NCBI GenBank assembly: GCA_022376515.1
Contig: WTXI01000039.1
Coordinates: 124,001-188,000 of the forward strand
Reading direction: 5' to 3'
From: Lactifluus volemus
Lineage: Eukaryota > Basidiomycota > Agaricomycetes > Russulales > Russulaceae
DNA: 64,000 bases
Made by a program: the position numbers and the translations under genes
The notes under the pieces: model-generated
Databases searched by the model: none
Seen by the model: the letters and a program-made list of their open reading frames with translations, nothing else
What the model was told of the DNA's origin: nothing
In this document: one piece after another, positions 1 to 10,240 of the stretch
Layout: each line of letters begins with the position of its first letter
Position numbering within the stretch: the stretch's first letter is position 1

Positions 1-386
1 TAGTCGTCTTTGTGTATACTGGATTTTGTACTTGAAAGGGTGACGACAAACCGAAGTAGCTAGCTACCCATGTTGCCCCTCGATAGTAACTCCCGTCTTC
101 TTAAGCCATTCTCGTGTTTCACGTTCAAGTTGTTCTATTATTCGCCGTGTCTCCATTACACATGTTCGTTTCTCATTGTAGTTTCTATGCATCAACGTAC
201 ATCGGAGTGCTTGAGCACCGCGCGACTTACGCTGTAGCAGACGGGCCTAAAAAGGAGAAAGGGTGCAAGATCCTGTTGGGTACAGAGCCGAAGCGACGGG
301 AAATTCCGGTGATTATATAATCAAAGGAAAGTTCCGACCAAACTTTGGTGTGCGACCATGGTCGTCTTACTCGCTGTCGTCGACAA
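1..386. other. 5' flank of the complex I gene
   Basis: No convincing coding region is seen here. The short open frames have no recognisable composition or splice pattern. The stretch just before 387 probably holds the promoter and leader of the complex I gene. No sharp TATA or other core element could be assigned. Confidence 0.5.
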
Positions 387-2201
387 ATGTTCAAAACTAC
401 AAGATCTGCATGTGAGTGGCTTAAATACCAAATCTTATCGATTACACGATATAATGGGCTCATCAGGTTCCGCACGGTCTCTGGGCAGAAGAACCCTAGC
501 TACCGTACAGGATACGCCTGTTCGGCGATATGGGGGGTTGAAGGACCAGGACCGTATCTTCACAAATGCTTATTTGCGTCATGATCATGGTATTAAGGGT
601 GCTTTAGTGCGTCATCTGATTCTCTTCCCCAATCCTTGTCCTTATCTGTCTTTCAGTCTCGTGGTGATTGGCATAAGACAAAAGATATCCTCCTAAAAGG
701 CGACTCGTGGATCATCCAGACCATCAAGGATTCTGGCCTTCGTGGACGCGGAGGTGCTGGTTTCCCAAGCGGACTTAAGTGGAGTTTTATGAACAAGCCT
801 GGTTGGGAGAAAGACCCAAGGTCCGTCTGATTGATCTCACTCTTGTTGACGCGAATCTGACCTCGCGTCTCAGACCTCGTTATTTGGTCGTCAACGCCGA
901 TGAAGGGGAGCCAGGAACGTGCAAAGATCGTGAAATATTACGCGGCGACCCTCATAAACTCGTAGAGGGCTGTCTCGTAGCCGGTCGCGCTATGAATGCC
1001 ACTGCTGCGTACATCTACATCCGTGGCGAGTTCTTCCAGAGGCTTCGCACCTTCAGCAGGCCATCACGGAGGCATACAAAGCAGGCTTTCTTGGCAAGAA
1101 CGCATGCGGCTCTGGCTATGCGTTCGACGTCTACGTGCACCGCGGGGCGGGCGCATACATCTGCGGCGAGGAACGGCGCTTATCGAAAGCTTAGAGGGAA
1201 AGCAAGGAAAACCCCGTCTCAAACCCCCATTTCCCGCGGACGTTGGTCTTTTCGGATGCCCGTCGACGGTGGCGAATGTTGAGACCGTCGCCGTCGCGCC
1301 GACAATCTGCCGCCGCGGTGCAAGCTGGTTCGCTGGCTTTGGTCGAGAGCGAAACCAGGGCACAAAGCTTTTCTGCATCAGCGGACACGTCAACAACCCG
1401 TGTGTTATCGAAGAGGAGATGAGCATTCCATTGAAGGATCTTATCGAGAAACATGCCGGAGGTGTCCGCGGGGGCTGGGATAATTTGCTCGGGATCATTC
1501 CTGGTGGGAGTTCTGTCCCCGTGCTCCCGAAGCCCAAGTGTGCAGAGGTTCTGTGAGTGAACACTCATCGTTCCCTCGCCCGCCTAATTCTACCTGTAGA
1601 ATGGATTTCGACTCTCTGAAGGACGCTCAGTCCGGTCTCGGCACCGGGGCCGTCATCGTGATGGACAAATCAACTGACATCGTCTTGGCTATTGCTCGGT
1701 TCTCTCAAGTACGCCGTGTTTTATTCCCTATTAAACCCTCAGCTCCGTCTGACATTTGTACAGTTCTATAAGCACGAGTCGTGCGGGCAGTGTACACCCT
1801 GCAGAGAGGGAACTACATGGATGATGAACATGATGAATCGCTTTGTCGAGGGCCGTGGACACCAACGGGAGATCGACATGCTTCTGGAACTGACGTGAGT
1901 GTGTCCATCACTCTGCATCTCTGGCTCATCCCACTTTCCACGCCTCCTCCGTAGTAAACAAGTCGAGGGTCGTACAATCTGTGCTCTCGGTGACGCAGCA
2001 GCATGGCCCATCCAGGGTCTGATGCGGCACTTCCGACCTGAAGTGGAGAGGCGCATTACCGAATTCCGTGCGCGCGAGGGAGGTGTGCTGTTTGGCGGAC
2101 GTCTCGCTCGCGATGTAGACCCTACTCTGGCTCTTCCCGACAATCTGGGTGGAGTACTGCCAGAGGTTGCGGCGCCCGCGACACAGACAGCGCCGTCGTG
2201 A
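387..2201 (+). CDS. nuo51: NADH:ubiquinone oxidoreductase 51 kDa subunit (NDUFV1/NUO51), mitochondrial, with two apparent frameshifts
   Basis: This subunit is the flavoprotein of mitochondrial complex I: it binds NADH and FMN and carries iron-sulfur cluster N3. Exons read as 387-411, 467-606, 657-820, 874-1552, 1600-1708, 1764-1894 and 1955-2201. The start at 387 gives a basic presequence ([20 protein letters not shown]) once the 55 bp intron with a GTGAGT donor is removed. Family motifs are [10 protein letters not shown] (FMN region), [23 protein letters not shown] then ALIESLEGK, and [11 protein letters not shown] plus a later cysteine in TICALGD as N3 ligands. Exon 4 is out of frame twice: a base is missing near 1040 (after GEFFQ) and another near 1182 (after ICGEE). 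With both restored the protein is about 498 residues, normal for the family. The gaps look like lost bases in short runs, so assembly error is as likely as true decay. Confidence 0.93.
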
Positions 2202-4345
2202 AGTCAGGTCCCCTAATTTTAAATCAATAAACTTTTTTTTTTTTTGGCCTAGAGCAAAAGTAACAATATAAGGATATTGTGCTTGGGTTTTTTTGACTGC
2301 ACGTGTATGGGAACACACCCACCTTGGGCATCCAAGTTGCCTCGTTTTGAGGGTGGGGACAACCTTGTGATGTAGTGGTGGACACGGGGCGCCCTTCTCC
2401 GTCCGAGAACGTACAAGTCAGGTCAGTATCAGAGTTGGCACCGGCTCTTCTTTGTCCCCCTACCTTAACGGCGGGAAGGAATTGATGGCCGCTGCCAGTG
2501 GATGTCCCTTTCCCCTGAAGACCTCAACGTTGACGCGTCGACGTGGGTGACCAGGACCTTGAAAGGGCTGAGAAGTTGTGTTGACCTATTGAATACTCTG
2601 CGCGCATGAAGAGGGGATGATGGATGGTTCCCTACACACCATGTTCAGCCCACTCGCAGTTGGCACCACTGCAACTTGAGAAATGGCCGACTTGGACCGT
2701 GACACCTGAGCACACCATTAATCCTTTTCCCATGTCTCGAGCTGTCATGTCCTGTGTATCGGTAACTGGACTCCAGTAATATCGTGTCACTTCCGAAACT
2801 CTTTTGTTGAGGTTGTGAGTTCGTCAGCCGTAGCTGGCGCCGGGCCGCGACTTGCAGACCACAGCTAAGCTACGCTTAGCCATATTGTAGGATCATCGCA
2901 TAACTGTACATCACCGCGTTTCTGAGAAAAAACTCCATTTTCGTTATTGTACGGTAATATGGTAAGAAGCCTAGTGGCATTCACATTACATAACGAAGAA
3001 GAAAATCTGTGTGAACGACTTTTTTTTTTTTTTTTGCGGCGGGTGGACTCATTCCTCTCAGCTTCTCTCTCAGGTGCTGACACTGAGCTTTAAATTTCAA
3101 AAAAAAAAAACACCGGAATTTGAAAACAAGTCAGAAATTTTGGTCAACTTACTCCCCCGCACAATCTAGAACAACAACTCTGTTAGAGCAACGACCCGAG
3201 TTGTCGGCAATGTTTCTATTGGTTGAGGGTTGGGCCCAGTCTCGAGCGCGTGCCGTAAACTGGTTTCTTTCCCTTCCAGACACGTTCCCACTCGACTCAA
3301 ATTAAAGGACAACAAACAAAGAAATATGAAAGTTAAAGGCCCGACGCCACATGAGCTTAGGTATCCCCTTTCGAGGCCAGTGGCTGGTTGTCGTGCTCCT
3401 GGCATTTGTCAACACAGCAACATTCGAGTTGCAGGAGAAACGCGCGCGCGCGTCACATACACAACCATACACACATGACCTGAAAGCAGTGCATTTTCTT
3501 ACAGAGACCGTAGCACCCGCAAAGGGCGATCATGACTACGCCAGGTGGGGTATAACGTCAAGTAACGTACGTGGTCTTTTCAGATTTTCTCGACCACGAG
3601 GCAGAGATGGTCAAAGAAGACCACATAACTGCTTACGACCACCCCCCCCTTTCATTCCCATAACTGCGTCTGTGCGCCCGACACGCCCCGATAACTTGAC
3701 AGGTAACCTAGCGCCCCACCCCCCCCTCTCACGCACATACACTCTTGGACTTCGAGTTGAGACCACACCACTACCTCTAGCTTTCGTCCTCCTTGTCGAG
3801 AAATGGAATCCCTTATGCCTCTCTTTCTCTGCGGTGGTACCCTCTACCTAATCATGTTGGTGAGCGCGGGAGGTTGCAAGAATTCACAATATGGTGGCCC
3901 TCTGCCTATCCTTGCGTCATGCCGTTTTCCGACAGGCTGACAAACCCCGCGTGTTCTCTGTGCCATTCGCACCCACGCCGCGCGCTAGTATTCTCCGTCT
4001 CCCTCAGTGGTGTTGTCTCTTTGGGGGGCTCTCACACACTGAGAAACCGTCGTAAAAAGGCTCCACAAAGAATTGGAAAAGGTCTGCCTCGATTAGGATA
4101 AGAGTTGCAGGGGGGTGAACTATTTTCTCCGAGGTTCGGTACGGGCGGGAGGAGAGGTTGCCTCGAGGCGGGCGCTGGGGTCGACAGGGGAGCGTGGCGC
4201 GATCTGCTGATCAGCAGTGCCTACGGGAGGAAAACATCGTTATCGTTATCGGCACGGGTGCAAAAGGAGAACACATAAATGGGGCGCATTCTGTCCGAGG
4301 GAACATATTCTTTCCCTCGTACTGACTGCTTACGAGTAGGAAGAC
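2202..4345. other. Long intergenic region, no gene recognised
   Basis: This 2.1 kb stretch has homopolymer runs (T near 2230 and 3020, A near 3100), C-rich patches (3640-3730) and no open frame with recognisable protein content or paired splice signals. It should hold the 3' end of the complex I transcript and the promoter of the ureohydrolase gene. I see no RNA gene or mobile-element hallmark in it. Confidence 0.5.
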
Positions 4346-6014
4346 ATGGTTTTGAAATTTACTCTGCTTTGCCTGTTTGTGCTGTCCTTCGGGATGGCCT
4401 GCGTAGGCCATGATGATCACGATGAGGACCAGATACCTATGGGATACGTCCGCTTTCCGTATCAAGCGACGTACCCGGGAGATAACTCTGGTCAGTGTGC
4501 TCTCACCACACCACTCGGAAACGCTTTCTGACGTCATTCTCATTTCCTAGTTACCGCGGATGCGATTTTCTCCGGGATCACGACATTTGCAAGGCTTCCT
4601 TGGGTCAAATGTCTGACAAATGAGAAGCATGTCCCATTCGACATTGCATTCATTGGTGCCCCCTTCGTAATTCCCCCTTCTCCCACATATGCACAAACTC
4701 ACTGGAGATGCCTCTGCTCTGCTCTGCTCTGCTCTTTAGGATACCGGCACGTCATACAGGCCTGGAGCGCGCTTCGGGCCGTCCGGGATCCGCGCGGGAT
4801 CGCGCCGCCTGACGCTATACGGGGGTTACAACGTTCCGCTGGAGGTGAACCCGTTTCTGTCAGGACTCAAGATTGTCGACTGTGGCGATATCCCCGTGAC
4901 GCCCTACGACAACACGTTCGCGATCCAACAGATCGAAGAGGGCACCGAGCGTTGTTGCACCGCACGCCGTACTCTGCGCTGCCGAACGACACACTGACGG
5001 GCTCACCGCTAGTCCCGATCTCGCAGGATGGGAAGCACCACCCGCGCGTGATCACGCTAGGTGGAGATCACACGATCGTCTTGCCGCTCTTGCGCTCGAT
5101 ACACAGCGCGTACGGACCCATCTCGGTCATACATTTTGATTCGCACATGGATACGTGGAAGCCGAGCGTGTTCGGGGGCGCGCCGAGTGAGCGCGCCGCG
5201 ATCAATCATGGCACGTACTTTTATTGGGCGAGCCGCGAGGGCCTCATCGCCAACGGAAGTTCCATTGCAAGTATCCATGTCACTCTGCCCCTTACTCCTT
5301 CAGAAAAAAAATTTGTTTGTACGAATTGTTGGGATCCTAGTGATTTTTTTTTCCTTCTGAAATAGCACGGCGCGATTCGCACGACGCTCTCCGGTCCAGC
5401 GGACTATGCGAACGATGACGAGTCGGGTTTCCAGCGAATCGAAGCCCGCGAGATTGACACGATCGGTAGGTGGATAACTTGGAAGAGGTGTGGATCCTCA
5501 AAAATTCCGACAGGTACGAGCGGGATCATCGAGAAGATTCGCAGCACAGTAGGCGACAGACCGGTTTATCTCTCGATCGATGTAAGTCGTTTTCGTTTGG
5601 GTTATGCTGAGTCAATTATTCTCACGGTTTGGCCAAACAAGATCGACTCGATCGACCCAGCCTTCGCGCCCGCCACAGGAACACCCGAGACCGGGGGATG
5701 GTCAACCCGCGAGCTGCGCACCATTTTGCGAGGCTTGGACGGGCTCTACATTGTATCAGCAGATATCGTCGAGGTGGCTCCCGCTTATGATACCAACGCG
5801 GAGTTGACAACAATGGCCGCTGCTGATGTGAGTGTTTGTTTGTTTATTTATTTGTTTGATGGCGCTTGTGAAAAGAGCGCGGAATGCCGTTGCTATCCGA
5901 TATATCGCATCATGATTAACCTTTACCTCTTTTTTTTTTTGGCGGAAAAACCAGGTACTCTTTGAAGTGCTCAGTGTTATGGTCAAGACACCATTGGGGA
6001 AGGTAGCAGAGTGA
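4346..6014 (+). CDS. Secreted agmatinase-like ureohydrolase (arginase family), one apparent frameshift
   Basis: Ureohydrolases split guanidino compounds such as agmatine into an amine and urea, using two manganese ions. Exons are 4346-4490, 4551-4666, 4740-5266, 5366-5465, 5514-5581, 5642-5827 and 5955-6014, giving about 400 residues. The N-terminus ([20 protein letters not shown]) is a typical signal peptide, followed by a His/Asp-rich stretch. Metal-ligand motifs are [14 protein letters not shown] and [19 protein letters not shown]. The block [13 protein letters not shown] points to agmatinase rather than arginase. Exon 3 needs one extra base near 4951 (between GTER and LLHRTP) to stay in frame. 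Intron 3 (5267-5365) has a GC donor (GCAAGT), with TAG at its end. The secreted form fits a family of signal-bearing agmatinase paralogs in basidiomycetes; the true substrate is unknown. Confidence 0.9.
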
Positions 6015-6251
6015 AAGGTTGGCAGTAATAGTATTAGGTTAAAGGAAGCGAGAAGGAAATAGGGCAGAACCAATTTAGTGTGATTCATTTATGCCTTGTA
6101 AAGTCAAAGTCAGGTTCAGCGGCTTGGACCTGTCAGGATTGACGAGAGTCAAACAGTGTTCGCGCTCGACTTGGGACCTTCCTTTCCTTTACAACTCTCC
6201 CAGTCATTTCTCAGTCTTAGGCCAACGTGGGCTTCCCGGTCTTACAGTTAC

Positions 6252-9155
6252 ATGCCTATTCGAGTATATTATCCTAATCCGACGCTCGCCCATCACATAT
6301 TCACCCCTTTCCAATCCTTTATCCTTTACTTTGCTCTTGTCCCCTCTTCCCCTCCCTTCAAGTTCCCTTTGACCCCCCGGATTCGTGCACCTTCTCTTTC
6401 CATTTCCACCTTTACGCCTCTTCACGATTCGGATGTCACGTCTTTCCCCGAGAACCCGACCGATCTCACCTTGGAAGGGAAAAGCACGCGAGATGCACAG
6501 CGAAGCGTTGCGAGATGAGGGTACTGGCGGTACCGATGGCATCGTTATCCCTTTAGACATGGTCGGCGCCGGCATGTACGAAGCGTGAGTCTTTTCCGCT
6601 CTATTTTATCGCCCCCCCTACCCCGAGTTGTGTCGGCCGCGGAGATACCTGCTGCTTCTTTTCCCGAACGAACCGACATTACAACCAGATGGGCAGCGAG
6701 GGCAGTGGCTTCGAGCAAAGGCTCTTCTTCCTCGGACAGAGATCGGATGAGGGCTCAGACGTTTGTCTTGCGGCCGTCGTTGGGTCGTCGTCGCCCCTTG
6801 TCGCTATGTGCCCCGCGGCTGTGCCAAACAAGCGCCGATGATTCACTGCTCAACAAGGGCGCTCCCTCCCTTGTGCTGCCTTCTTCTAGAACTTCCGCCA
6901 TCATCTCCTGGCTTATTGTTAATGTCGCTCGCTGTCATTCTGCGCAGCCTCATTTGATCCTGCATCCGCCCTCCTGTCTGATGTGATGGTCACGAGTCAT
7001 CGTCATTTCTGCTAACATGCCAGAGCCGCGTTTTTTTGGACGCATCGCCTTTGCCGCGTTCCATTTCTCCGCATCTACCTTCTCTTTTATGTCGTATGCT
7101 GATATATTTTTGTGCCCTTGTTAGTGTCTACACCGTTGCTGTGCAAGTAGGCAGTAACAATCAAAACCTTTCCCTCCAGTCGACACGGGATCTTCCGACC
7201 TTGTAAGCTCACGTCACATCAACGGTTCCCCTCCTTGTATCTCACTGACGGCGTTTTAGTGGATCGCCTCAACATCCTGCAGTACCTCGGCATGCTCCGG
7301 CGCGAAAGGACGTCTCTACGACCCTTCAGCTTCCGGTGTTGCGGCAGGTTCTCAGTTCACCATCGGGTACCTCGCTGGTAACGTGAGCGGGCCTATTTAC
7401 TGGGATTACGTGCAAATTGGAGGGTACTACCTCAGTAATCAGGCTCTTGGTGAGTACATCTGAGCCCTTACCCTCCAACTTTTGTTGACGTATGCTTCTT
7501 CATCATAGCTGCTGCGACAAACGTTGTCTCAGAGGCGCTCGAGCACGAATTCGACGGCTCCTTGGCCTTGCTCTTCCCATAAATTCCGTCATTGCAAATA
7601 CTATCACCACTACCGATAAGGATGGCCGCGATGGTGCCCCGGTTTCCTCTAATCTCTTTGACATTACAATGGCACCCTCATCTCGTTTCTTCTCTCTCTC
7701 TCTTTCGCGACCTGGGTCGAGCGAGGTCCCATCAATGCTGGGCATTGGGAGACATCCCTCAGAGTTGGTATCTGATCCAAGCCTGATCCATACTCGGCGC
7801 TTGTAGCAAATCGTTTCTGGGAAGTGGAAGTCAGCGCGATCACCGTATACATCAACGGCACAGCGATGCCGGTCCAATTGGCCGCTCACGTTCAGGCAAT
7901 ATATATCCGACTGCAACCCTGGACTCTGGCGTGCCGTTCATCCTTGCCACATCTGCCATAGCGAACGGAATATATGGCGCGCTCGGTATTCAACCCGCCA
8001 CTGACGGCCAATGTAGGAACATTGATCATCACGTCATGATTTTGAGCTAACTCGATTACAGACTACCTACCCTGCACAACACCGATAAATATAACCATCA
8101 CGCTCAATGGCCAGCCGGAGATATCCATCCACCCTCTCGACCTCACAACGCAGTCCCAGTCCGGCCCATCCTCATCCAATTGTGTTGGTTTTATCCAAAC
8201 TGATGGCGGTATCATGGATACTTCGTCCCAAGTCCCGGACATGATTCTCGGTGTCGCCTTTCTACGAAATGTCTACACTGTCATGGCGTATGACTCGCCC
8301 AATGCCCAGGGCGTGTTTCCGACCAATAACGATGCCAACAATCATCAGATAAACCCGTGCCTTGGTCTTCTGGGCATAACGAATGCGACTCGAGCGATGC
8401 AAGAGTTCAACAATGTCCATGTCCTCAATCTGCCTCTGAACGGTAGCTCCCCCACGTCGACGCAGGGAGCGTCCAGTGACAAGGTGGTGTCTGTCGGAAT
8501 CGTCGTGCTCTTTTCCCTCCTCGGCCTTATCATAGCCTGTGCCATGCTCTTCGGCCTACGGTGGTTCCTCATGAGGCGCCAGATACGTCGGGGTGGGGGT
8601 GGCCTGCATCTCGGTGCAACAGACCTCAAACTTGGCGATGGTTTGGGGGCATACCAGCTCGCACCCCACACGCCGATTTCGAGCGTTGACATGGGCAACA
8701 CCCTCGGTATGAGTACCGCAGGCAATAGCGCACGCACCGTCATTGGTCAGGATGAGATAGACTCGGAGTTTGGATTCCTCAGAAAGAAGGTCAATGGCCT
8801 AGATGGTGACACGGTGCGCGAGGTGTCCTTCCTGAACCTCGACCCTGCAGACCCAGATGGCTGGCGAGATACCCTTGTTGGTAGCACCATCGATCTCTCG
8901 AAGCCTTCACCACAATCGGCCGTCTTTGACTTCGACCAGCCCATGTCGTCGACGCAAGAGGCGGCGCTCGCGGCCGCCACAGCAGCGAGGCTTCCACTGC
9001 ACCGACACACGGGGAGTGAGATGAGCTTGGTCTCAGATGGTTTCGGCATCGTCGAACCTCTGCTCACACACGCGCGAGGAGACTCGACGGCACCGCCGCC
9101 ATCACCACCACCGCTGCGGGAGACTTCGATACCGATGCCGACTTGGGCATCATAG
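6252..9155 (+). CDS. Membrane-anchored pepsin-like aspartic protease (A1 family), several apparent frameshifts
   Basis: This is a secreted endopeptidase with two catalytic Asp motifs: VDTGSSDLWIAS (split by the 7203-7259 intron) and LDSGVPF. Other family blocks are VAVQVGSNNQNLSLQ, FDG-LLGLALPINS, MLGIGRHP and DMILGVAFLRNVY. After the catalytic domain come a Ser/Thr-rich stalk, one membrane span (VVSVGIVVLFSLLGLIIACA, near 8490-8560), a basic stop-transfer RRQIRRGGG and a cytosolic tail. Exons: about 6252-6584, 7125-7202, 7260-7449, 7509-8012 and 8062 onward; the first intron (6585-7124) is unusually long. One base is missing near 7180, 7558, 7788 and 7890, and probably near 9087, where relatives at 20.9 and 40.7 kb continue in another frame. 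The N-terminal exon is uncertain and may hold another shift, so the start is a guess. Its 3' part is copied twice downstream. Confidence 0.85.
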
Positions 9156-9562
9156 GGCACGAGAGCATGGCGGGTATCGGCACCGCGGGCGGAGCCCACG
9201 GATCCGGGCGCGGCACGGGGACAATGCTGGGAGCGTCGTCAGTCTCGGACAAATATCGCTTGCGTCTGTCGCGGCGGCCGGTGGACGTTTTCCGAGTATA
9301 TCGCCGGGCGAGCGGTTGAGCGGGCTTTCGATGTTGGAGGGTATAAGGATTTGCCGCCAGCGCCAGCGCCATGAGCGATTCACAAAGCTCGCCCATCACT
9401 GGATTTTTTGGTTCGCGCATTCCACTTTCATTTTTTGGGTTTTACGACTCGGATTTATCGGTTGTTGGTTCTGATTAACTATCTTTTTCAAAACACTCAC
9501 ACTCACACACTCACACACCATATCATCTTTTCTTGTACGTTTCTACCATTCTTTATGGTTTT

Positions 9563-9618
9563 TGGTTGGAACTTGAACTTGGAACTTGGAATTTGGAATT
9601 TGGAATTGGAATTGGAAC
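9563..9618. repeat. TTGGAA-type minisatellite, variable between duplicate copies
   Basis: Tandem units of 6-7 bases (TTGGAAC, TTGGAAT) run through this interval. Equivalent loci at about 21417-21440 and 41175-41210 have fewer units, so the array has changed length since the duplications. Confidence 0.8.
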
Positions 9619-10148
9619 AGGATTTTTCGTTCGTTTCGTATATATAGAAAATGGATAGTTCGCGGACGTTCAAAACAACCCCCTCTGTAGTTCTCTCTCT
9701 CGGATTGGACGTACAAAGCCCTCCTTATACCATCTACTACTAACTACATTATCAAAAGGTAGTTCGTCGCGTTCCTTTTTTTCTTTTTACTCCGTGTATA
9801 ATTGTAGAGTATTAAAAAAATTGGGATTGTGGTTATGAGGGCGGCTGTGATGATTGGCGGGCTACCACGGATAGCACGGTTCGGGAGCATAACAAGTGCA
9901 TGAGATGCTCCTACCTGACTGCAAGGGGAAGGGCCGTGTTACGAAGCTATTGTAAAATATCTCAGCTTCCAGTCTCAATCAACATCAGACGCAATTGCTC
10001 GTGAGTATCATGATGGGCATGTTGAGTGTCATAACTTAGGTGATAAGAATATACAAATTTATAAATCAATTTTGATAAAGCTGGATACCTCCGTTAAAAC
10101 TTTAAAATAAACTTATTTTTATTTAAATTAACAGGTATTGCAACGTGT

Positions 10149-10154
10149 CACGTG
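10149..10154. promoter_or_regulatory. CACGTG box upstream of alpha1
   Basis: The palindrome TCACGTGA lies 87 bases before the alpha1 start. The identical spacing is found for alpha2 (21961-21966, start 22053). CACGTG is a known core for bHLH and some bZIP factors; a role here is inferred from position and conservation alone. Confidence 0.45.
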
Positions 10155-10240
10155 AGATCGTCTTATCGATTGCGTGGTTCCCATCTCCCCTTCCTTCTTT
10201 CCTCCATTTTAACCTACGAACATCAGAAAAGCTCACCGAA

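Larger units (their letters stand above)
9156..10240. other. Protease 3' flank / alpha1 upstream region (copied in front of alpha2 and alpha3)
   Basis: No gene was seen. The stretch holds a (CACACT)n-like microsatellite near 9495-9520, a TTGGAA minisatellite, a conserved AT-rich block near 10050-10135 and a CACGTG box. The same order recurs at about 21150-22052 and 40930-42905, so this DNA moved together with the alpha gene when the cassette was duplicated. Confidence 0.8.

Noticed and set aside
6585..6986. Long open frame inside the first protease intron
   Set aside because: The protein reads straight from GAGMYEA to VYTVAVQVG across the intron, so the frame is not needed; its translation is low complexity.
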